From Arachnopeziza araneosa (taxonomy: Eukaryota > Ascomycota > Leotiomycetes > Helotiales > Arachnopezizaceae): 64,000 nucleotides of DNA. The stretch spans positions 57,481-121,480 of the forward strand of contig QYAI01000083.1 of NCBI GenBank assembly GCA_003988855.1, in the 5' to 3' direction. Shown here in pieces: positions 56,270 to 64,000 of the stretch (within the stretch, counting starts at the first letter, position 1; every line of letters begins with the position of its first letter). A program made the translations under genes and the position numbers. The notes below the pieces were generated by a model that was not told the DNA's origin, searched no databases, and saw only the letters and a list, made by a program, of their open reading frames with translations.

Positions 56270-59200
56270 AGCAGATTGGCTTGTGCTCAGAAAATAACTC
56301 TCAGAGGAGCTTGCTGATTGGGTACGCCAAGAATGGATTCATGCAGTAAACGGACTCGTTTAGTGAGGACCGAATAATCTCCTGCAAGGTGTGGAGACTT
56401 AGCTTAATAAGGCTTATCCCTTAAGTTAGTTACTGTGGAAGAGGTGTGATGTAATAGGGCATGTAAAGAAGCAAATGCATTTTGTAAAGTGGCATGAAGA
56501 ATGAAACGAATTCCAATTGCGAAGGAATCAATGAATAGTCTTCAATGGCTTACCTCGATTCCGATTCTTATGCTGAATTAGCTTTATGTTTCTTGACTCT
56601 CAACCGTTCTGCAACTTGTCCCACAACCATCCGGAAACCGTCCCTAGACCGTTCAGCAACAGCAACGATAAACAACCGTTAAAACCGCGCAACCGGTTTT
56701 ACAGCGCCCCAAATTTTAGACAGTTTCAGAACGGTTTTTCACCAACTACGCAAAATCGCGACATGCAACAAATCCTTCGGGGTCCCCACAAGGCTCCCCA
56801 CGTGATGCGGAACTCGGTGTTGACTCTGCCGATATCAAATTCTCCTCGATCCACCTGCATGACCAGATGTGAGATTTTCCATCAGATGGCAAAAAGCAGT
56901 CGGTGGAATGAAGGGGAAGAGAATCTCTGGAGACGCGAATGCCGAGGGGAGGTGATCAGATCTTGAAGACTTGCACGATCACGATGCCGCATCGGCCGGG
57001 AGACTCGGACCAAGGACAGACAGAGAGAGGCGGGAAGGTCGAAATCTTCGACAGTCATGAGTCTCTATTCCGTGGAAATCTTGACCACTGCCTACTCAGG
57101 AATGGCTCAACAGGAATTCCTCTCTGGGATGGATTGCTGAGCAGCAACTGCTTTGCGTGCTAGCATCCGGAGTCGGAGCCTTGGTGAAAAGCCTGATGGT
57201 TCTCCGTCTCGCTGGGAGCAAGGCTTCGCGCTCCTCAGAGCCTCTCCCGACGAGTCCGCCCAGTTGTTAGATGCAGCTCCCTTGGCTTTTCACAGCTTCG
57301 ATCCTGATTGACTGCATTGCATGTGCTTTTGTGGATCTCAACCACTGTAGGGCGACGGGCGTCGGGTTTCACGCCAAGAACTCGACCGTTCTTCAGAGCG
57401 CTTGTTGCCTCATCTTCACAATCTGCCTTGGCTTAAAGCTTCTCCGCGTGCATATTGCTATCCTAGACCTGTTTTCGGGCCTTTTCATGGCAGAAGCCTC
57501 TTCATCTAGCCTTCCTGATGCTCCTCCAAGTCAACATCACTGTGATCGTATGCTATGCAGGCACACTCATCAACACTACAATATTGGCCAATATACAATT
57601 ATATTCATCCTCGAAAATAATGTAATGGCAGCACTCATTGCAGTTTCAGAATCATACCGTATCCGAAAACATAGCAATGAAACGAGCATTTACATTGAAC
57701 CTAAAACCGCGCCTTAAAGTGTGTCGTGCATATTTGGCAAATGCTCCACTTTTGACAGTCGCCTTAGCTTCTTCATGAGTTTCTCGACTTAATTTATTAC
57801 CAGTATTTCCTTTCATGCCTTCTATTGTCTCGACTAGTACTAATCTCATTCATATGTTTTCTGGAAAAGAAAACATCCAACCACTCTTCTTTCACGGATC
57901 ATTCTCTCACTCGCTCTCCAATCCACCATGCCTCATCTTGCTCCAATGATAAATGTATATACAAGTCACGTGTGGTCGTATCTAACTTGGGTATTTCAAG
58001 AAGAAAGACGTATTCTTGGACAATAGCTCGTCACGGCCATGATTACACCGGTATCCGCTGCAGCCTCGTCTTTTCTCGCTACCCGAATCTCGATTACACG
58101 CGGATGCCCGGCCTCTCAGATCCATCTCGCATCTCATCGGAAAAGGGGAGGAACTGGCAGAGGGGTGCGAGAACGAAGCAATGAACCCAACCGCGATATG
58201 AGATCTGGTGTGTGAAGGGCAATCGAGGCACATGGTCCCGACGAGCGCCCAGCGAGAGCATGCTCCTCCTCCGTCACGGAAGGCTTGGTCATACAGATGC
58301 AGCCGACGAGCAGATGCGCGTCGAAAATGATTTGACTAAGCTTGCCCGAGAAGCGGTCCACTGGCCTTCGGGTAAGGTGAACGTGAGTTTCAGATGAGTT
58401 GGCCTCGCACAATCGCAAATACGTTCGATTGCCCGAACTTTGCATGTGTGTAGATAAGATGGTAATCGGAAATCAACGGATCTGTGGGCTGATGAATGGT
58501 GGGGTTGAGGAGTTGCGGCTGCGGTGGGATGAAGAAGTCAACCACCTTTCGTCCACAATGTCAACAATGGAAAGGGGCCCGGTGGAAATGCTCACATCTC
58601 GAATCACGAGGGGATGGGTCACATGATTTAGCATACCTTCTTCTATATCCGGGCAGAGTATTGGAATAGTGGGCATGCAAGGCAAGACGTTGCAGAAGCA
58701 TCAAGAATTAGAAATACCTCCCCCCTTCAATTCCATCCCAAAAAAAGTGCAGAATTCCTCGTCAGGCTGCCTTCGCGAGCCAAAAACACGAGCAGCGCCC
58801 CGGAGATAGATTAAAGTAAGCCTCGGCGTGGAAGCATGTTCGAAACTTCCTCACGACTTACTTACTTGCTTGCTTGCTTACGAGGCCCGGGCTAAATCCA
58901 TCCTCATACGCCCCAGAGCGAGGAGGGGCAGCACTCCACGGAGAAAGGAAAGACACGGTTTGGAGCATCCCCACGGGCACGACCAAGGCCATGCTGAGGT
59001 AGTGCTTGTCGCGGGGTCGTGGTGGTGATGGGCGTGGAGTGGAATGGAAGTCACCGTCGCGGTGGCAGGCAGGTAAGGTCCCATCACTAGCACGACTCTC
59101 AAACGGACCTGATCAGCTCAGTTGACACGGGGGCCGCGACGATGAATCAATCAGCTGTGCGACCCGCGACGCGAAATCTATTTGGAAAAGGAGAACATGG

Positions 59201-59557
59201 GTATGTTCGTCGCAGGGCAGGGCAGGGCAGTCTACCTGTGAGGGACGGAAATGGAAATGGAAATGGGAACGGGGATGAGATGGTGGTAAGCTGATATCCA
59301 TCGTGTTATTTGCATTCACACTGGCCGGACCGTATTCGTCTTGAGCCTTATGAGGGCAAGGGGGAGCACGGCGCCGTAAGCGCGCACGCACACACAGTAA
59401 TATCGTGGGGATTTAGAGATTTGATGATGGCTCAGAATGAGAGTCAGAGCGGACGCGTCTCAAAGTGGTGATTGCTCTGGACATCCAACTCACTCCTGTA
59501 CCCTTCGTTATTGAGTCTTCCCCGTCTCGCATCAGCCCAGAGGAGTCCCAAGACCAC

Positions 59558-59637
59558 GCAGGCACGCACGCAGGCACGCACGCACTCACTCACTCACTCA
59601 CTCACTCACTCACTCACTCACTCACTCACTCACTCAC
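59558..59637. repeat. GCAC/CACT tetranucleotide microsatellites
   Basis: A GCAC/GCAG run leads into about 13 consecutive CACT units (59583-59637). A shorter CTCA run recurs near 60037-60056. Confidence 0.95.
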
Positions 59638-59770
59638 CGTACTTCGTACTTCGGACACCACCTCGCGCACACCGTCCCAGACAACACACACGCAACAAGG
59701 CGAGCCTCATCCCGATTAGGAGAATGAATACTGTGCTCTACTCGATGAATCAGGGGGAGGCTTTCTCAGG

Positions 59771-59805
59771 CCGCCAGCCAGCCAGCCAACCAGCCAACCA
59801 GCCAG
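59771..59805. repeat. CCAG/CCAA microsatellite
   Basis: About eight CCAG or CCAA units; another short CCAG run occurs near 59846. Confidence 0.9.
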
Positions 59806-60330
59806 TCCACTTTGGTGCCGAGCCCAGCGCAGTGCCCGCCCAAAGCCAGCCAGCCAGCGCCCCAGGTGAAGCGTAAAACGACAGCGGAAATACCGAGTAA
59901 GCCCAGCCAGCTCGCCCACTGCCTGCCAGCCTGCCTGTCTCCTCCGGCTAACAAAGGCTCCCTCCCCTTTTGCAGGAGAGCGAAGGGAGAATCCGCGTCG
60001 TGGCACCACGGTCAACCATCTCGGCGGGTCTTGGCGTACTCACTCACTCACTCACTCCCATCCATCCATCCATCACTTGGGCTGACTACCCTCCTCCCTC
60101 TGGCCCCTCATCATCCAGCAACGATGCCCATTCCGGCCATGGAATCCAGGAGCCTCGACGTCCAGAACCTGACTGCATCGACCGTCCCAACGTCTGATTT
60201 CTAATTTCCCCCCCCGAGCAGACTCGGCAGTCATCATACCCTCGCGCGCACCTGCAATTCGAAATCCATCGAATCGTGAATTATTCAGCGGCTCAGGATT
60301 TTGATTTTCAATCCTGTGTGCGCCGTCACG

Positions 60331-60357
60331 GTGGAGGGGGAGGGGGAGGGGGAGGGC
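60331..60357. repeat. GAGGGG purine-rich repeat
   Basis: Four G-rich units on the plus strand with runs of five G, a potential G-quadruplex-forming sequence by base pattern. Confidence 0.75.
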
Positions 60358-60941
60358 GATTACTCACTCAGCCCGGCCGTCCCCCTCGGCCTTTTCACTT
60401 TCGCCCGTACGCCAAGAAATGCAGGGCCACCCACCCCCGACTCACTCACGAAACAGTGAGCGGTGAACTTTTCTGCAGGGGGTGGGGATGATTCATTGAG
60501 TTTTTTTTTGCTTTGTTTGTTTTGTGTGCGTGGCTGCCGAGTAGGCACTTGTGGATTGTGGGGAAGGAAGAAGAGGAAGGAAAGGAAGGAAAAATTAAGG
60601 AGTCACGATTGCATGTGGAAAATTAACAGATTTGTTTTGTTTTTGGGATGTCTTTAAATTGTTTGTTTGTACTATCTGTAGAGTAGCTCGACCTCGAATT
60701 GAGGGAGCAGAAACCCCCGCTACACCCTGAAGGCGATCCTCCCTTCAACTGCCTGAGTGGTGTGAACCGTCTTCATTCTGTCCGTCCCATCCATCCTCCT
60801 GTAGTCATATCCCATGGAGTATATAAAAAGAAATCGGTGGTATTTTTTATCCACTCGAAAACGCCTTGCCCAATGTTGATGCTCGCTGAATCGCTGCAAA
60901 TCGCTAAACCAATGCCAATTCCCATTTTTGATGTGAGGGGC

Positions 60942-61724
60942 TCAATAAACGCTGATGGCAGATATTAAGCCCGGTCCGGTCCGTTGTGGGAGGTAGAAGC
61001 CTTCGTCAAAGAAGGCTTGCTGTTCGGACGGTGGTATCGATGCGGAGGATTCCGTCTTCTTGGCATAGTAGGAGGTGGTAGCGATCTGCTGCTTTTGAGA
61101 GAAGGAAGGCAAGGAGTCTGATGGTGGAGATGGTGGCATGGACTCGTCTTCTGAAGAGTCGGAATCGTGGTCTAGCTCGGGTGGGTGTGCAGAGTGAGAT
61201 GGGGTGCGATGTAGCTGGAGACCCTCGAAATCTTCCTCATCATCCTCGAACTCCTCCTCCTCTATTGTTGCTGTTGGGAGAGACTTGTGCGATTGTACTC
61301 GTTGCAGGGAGACAACTCCGGCTTCTTCCATCTCGACATCTTCATCTGAATCGTAGTCGCTCTCGGAATCCGAGGAGTCGGCATCGGATGCTTGCCAGTC
61401 TTCCTCAGGGTCTTCGACGATGGTGTCAGCCCATTGGATGTGCTTTGGCTGTTCGGTGGTGGTCTTGGTGGCTTTCTTGACGGATTGATTGAACCAGTTC
61501 TCTTGCTCTTGCTCGGCTTCGCTGAGCTCGAGCATGAGAGAATCGAGCATGTTGGCGTGGCCGACCAAGCGAACGAGGCGGTGGTCTTGTCGGGAGGCCT
61601 CTTTGGCCAGCTTACCGCGGGCGGTATGGGCGAGGTAGTAGGTCTGCGTGATAGACATGGCTTTTCTCTTTAATGGAGATGAGGTTGCGGAGTGAGGAAG
61701 TGGTGATCTGGATTGAGACGACAT
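60942..61724 (-). CDS. Acidic conserved fungal protein of unknown function
   Basis: A single exon; the start at 61724 gives 260 residues. The N-terminal quarter has a conserved-looking block, MSITQTYYLAHTARGKLAKE followed by DHRLVRLVGHANMLDSLMLEL, which I recall from uncharacterised proteins of filamentous ascomycetes. The middle is strongly acidic with Ser/Asp/Glu clusters (potential CK2 sites). The C-terminus ends in FFDEGFYLPQRTGPGLISA. No signal peptide or membrane helix; a nuclear or cytosolic regulatory role is possible but not shown. The frame is open further upstream, to 61829, without a Met codon, so the ATG at 61724 was taken. Confidence 0.75.
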   Translation of the reverse strand: MSSQSRSPLPHSATSSPLKRKAMSITQTYYLAHTARGKLAKEASRQDHRLVRLVGHANMLDSLMLELSEAEQEQENWFNQSVKKATKTTTEQPKHIQWADTIVEDPEEDWQASDADSSDSESDYDSDEDVEMEEAGVVSLQRVQSHKSLPTATIEEEEFEDDEEDFEGLQLHRTPSHSAHPPELDHDSDSSEDESMPPSPPSDSLPSFSQKQQIATTSYYAKKTESSASIPPSEQQAFFDEGFYLPQRTGPGLISAISVY

Positions 61725-64000
61725 TTTGTATGGTGGATGGTGCAATGGAATATTGCAATGAGTCAAGGCAACAATTTTGGCGAGGCGCCGAGTATCGGTC
61801 AGTGGCCGCGGAAGCGAGCTAGGAGGCAAAGGGCGCTGGATGTGATAGGCTTCAGTGCGAAATGAGTCCTCGGTGTGTATTTGAAGAGTCGGCGAGATGT
61901 TTGAAGCTGTTGATGATTTGGATTGATGTATGTTGTGCTGTGTGATGAGGAATGGGGAAATGTGATCAGGAGGAAAGCTGGGTGGTTATGTATCCAGCTG
62001 ATTTCTCACTCATGGTCAAACATCACTAAAGCCCACACTACGTGACAAGGCTCATTAAACACCGACCGACAGGTCCGTCGGGTCTCGTCGTAAGGCCGGA
62101 GTCCATGGGGCCAAGGATCTGCTGGCTGCTGCGCGCACCCCCTGGACTGGTAAGGGGGTTGTCAATCATCAGTGACCGACCGACGGGACTTTCTACGCAG
62201 CGCAGCACCAGCACCAGTACCAGCACCTGCACCAGCACCAGCACCAGCACCAGCATCACCACCACCACCCACCCATCCATCCATCCATCACTTGGCCGTG
62301 CGAGACGACGCCGCGGTGCTCGCATCTCGCTTTCTCAGCAGCAGTCGGCCTAACTCCACGCCCGGTGATTCGTGCTTTCGTTCCTTCGCACGACGACTGC
62401 CTGCTGCTCCAACTATTACTCAACATGGTAACGCCTACACGTCCGCACAACAAGCCACCTAGCATGGACATCACATTATTCCGGTACACACTTATCCCCG
62501 ACCTGCACAAACTGACTCTTGCCTACGCTGACTTCGGATTTCATTACTCTCCGGCCAGCCAACAACAGCCTAACCGACTCAGGCAACCACTTCTTCGCCG
62601 ACCAAAGACGAGATGACAAACTCCTTGAGACGACCCTGATTTCATACTCGCTTTGCGTGTGACAAAGCATCGATCACATTAACAATTCGTCCGTTTCTAA
62701 TTCATTCCATCCTTTCCAATCATTTGCCTCAAACAGATCAAATGCCCCAGATGGGGAATTGCTGCCTGTGAAACTCGGTTCCCCACGATTCATCATCCAT
62801 CCCCCTCGAAACATCTTCATTACTCTCACGCACTCGTCCCATCTTGAATCCACACACGCAATCTTAGGAACTCAATCTGATCCGCCGCACGAATTGGAGG
62901 CACTCAGCCTCCACGACCGCGACTCAACGGCTTGTCCGTAATTACCATCTTCCAGAGATTGGCATGCCAACCCTCATCAGACTGCGACGCGTTCCCAAGT
63001 TGTGACGAATACGGTACAATGTAGAGTTGGCAGCCTACATACCTAATTGAGAATCCCTCGCGCCCTTGTGAATGAGCGGAGGAATCAGTTCGCGACGGTG
63101 AACCAAGCCATGCGCAGCATACCACGTAAGCAGCACTGGAACGTATCAACCTCTAGTCAGGTAATGTCAGGCAGCCAACAAAAGAGCGTAGCGGTCCCGA
63201 GAATCTCATCTATCCCGCTGTTCTGCACCTCCACGACTGCGCATTCGTCTCGCATTCAAATCCGGCATTCAGAAAGTAGCGAGCTCCCCAGTTATCGCAT
63301 TCTTGACCAATCGCCTCGCTCCTTGAAGTCCGCAATCCGCGAAGCCCGCTACGGACCCTCCGCGGATTGTGCGTAGGCGAATAGCATCAAGACGGCGTGC
63401 ATGCTTGCGCCCTTCTCGAAGCTTTCCTCTTTCGTGCTATGAATGCGAGCAGCAGATTTTCGCTCGTCCTCCAGAAATCTTCCTACTCTCCCCGCAAATC
63501 CATCAAAAGCCTTCAGATGCTTTCTCGTGACGAACCTCCAACACCGACTAGATCAAATAACTCGCGGCGGCGTAAACCTCTCAACCTTTTTTGGGGGGGA
63601 TGACCCTAATTTCCGCTGTGCGTATCTCCGCGATACCACCAAGATAATATTTCGAAAGCGTAAGCTGCTCCCTCTTGCATTATTCCGTATGTGCTTCTAT
63701 CCCTATATCCGCGGTATGGTCGCTGATCGCGGGAAGGCTTCATCATTTGCTCCTTTGGAAGAGTCATCTGCAGTGGGATGCGAGCCAAACTCCGAAACCC
63801 GCCTATTCCCCCACGGTAAAAGAGCAGCAGCTGCTTGTGCATCAACTTTTCGGCCGAATGTGCACCACCCTGGTGAAGGTCCACGGCGATTAGACATAAC
63901 CGTACGGAGAACGCGGTCAAAAGTAATGTCACTACAGGGTATGCCCCTGTAGGACCCACTGTAAGGTCTCACTAGAGTCTCACTATCCGTCCCGCTGAAA
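61725..64000. other. Right-end region without a recognised gene
   Basis: The first part is the promoter of the gene starting at 61724. The remainder contains simple repeats and only short or compositionally odd frames, including a 169-residue plus-strand frame at 63443-63952 that I do not support. Confidence 0.45.
62199..62290. repeat. CAGCAC hexanucleotide and CCAT microsatellites
   Basis: About ten CAGCAC-like units, some varied, pass into CCACC and then CCAT repeats. The CCAT run followed by CACTTGG is repeated near 60060-60080. Confidence 0.9.

Larger units (their letters stand above)
56270..60941. other. Gene-poor, microsatellite-rich region of 4.7 kb
   Basis: No frame here has family resemblance. 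The longest plausible one, 57271-57717 (148 residues, plus strand), lacks codon or domain support and is not annotated as a gene. From 59 kb on the sequence is GC-rich with many simple repeats (CACT, CCAG, CCAT, GAGGGG). It might hide a long promoter/leader for the minus-strand gene at 60942 or for sequence beyond the window, or non-coding RNA. Confidence 0.5.

Noticed and set aside
57271..57717. 148-residue plus-strand frame near the UstYa gene
   Set aside because: Considered as an extra pathway gene, but it has no motif, no credible signal peptide and sits in a gene-poor stretch.
59583..62290. Regular short repeats as a possible CRISPR array
   Set aside because: Units of 4-6 nt without spacers in a fungal nuclear genome: ordinary microsatellites.
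63443..63952. 169-residue plus-strand frame
   Set aside because: Arg/Ser-rich mixed composition without any domain; opposite-strand frames of similar length overlap it.

Overview
The window is nuclear DNA from a filamentous ascomycete (Pezizomycotina). Genes carry short GT-AG introns, mostly 44-60 nt, with CTAAC/CTGAC-like branch sites. The Cbf5, eIF3l, Nrd1-like, UstYa and AA9 proteins are of filamentous-fungal type. A leotiomycete (Helotiales) is my best guess, from general impression only. I reconstructed 21 protein genes by joining exons whose phases close. I saw no tRNA, rRNA, CRISPR array or intact transposon.

Layout. 0-4.6 kb: 3' part of the TREX-2 subunit SAC3, then CBF5. 7.5-12.8 kb: two paralogous cysteine-rich single-pass membrane proteins, tail to tail. 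14.8-15.7 kb: an AA9 copper monooxygenase. 16.8-19.6 kb: an Nta1-type N-terminal amidase with a long disordered tail and an apparently lost catalytic cysteine. 19.6-23.1 kb: no gene recognised. 23.1-32.3 kb: derlin, a mitochondrial ketopantoate-reductase-like protein, a GH5 exo-beta-1,3-glucanase, a 59-residue membrane protein candidate and a Zn2Cys6 regulator. 32.9-46.5 kb: a Skg6/Mid2-like membrane protein, NDUFAF7 and CDK11 head to head, a secreted membrane-anchored protein, a universal stress protein, eIF3l and a small cysteine protein. 48.3-52.4 kb: an Nrd1-like RNA-binding protein and a GPR89-type membrane protein. 53.0-56.3 kb: the most interesting locus. 60.9-61.7 kb: an acidic fungal protein of unknown function. 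The rest, especially 56.3-60.9 and 61.7-64 kb, is microsatellite-rich intergenic DNA.

The standout is a divergent gene pair at 53,065-56,269. One gene encodes a secreted, cysteine-free, tyrosine-rich repeat protein whose four modules sit on separate phase-1 exons; three modules are followed by Lys-Arg (Kex2-type) sites. The other, 1.2 kb away on the opposite strand, encodes a membrane-anchored UstYa/DUF3328 protein with both HxxHC motifs. A Kex2-processed repeat precursor beside a UstYa oxidase is the hallmark of dikaritin-type fungal RiPPs (ustiloxin, phomopsin and asperipin are the known examples). The pair is therefore a candidate minimal RiPP locus with an unusual Tyr/Gly-rich substrate.

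All gene models are inferred from sequence alone. Intron choices are most secure where paralogue alignment or strong family conservation fixes them (CBF5, eIF3l, the 7-13 kb paralogues, UstYa). They are least secure in the N-terminal half of the universal stress protein gene and at the third Nta1 intron.
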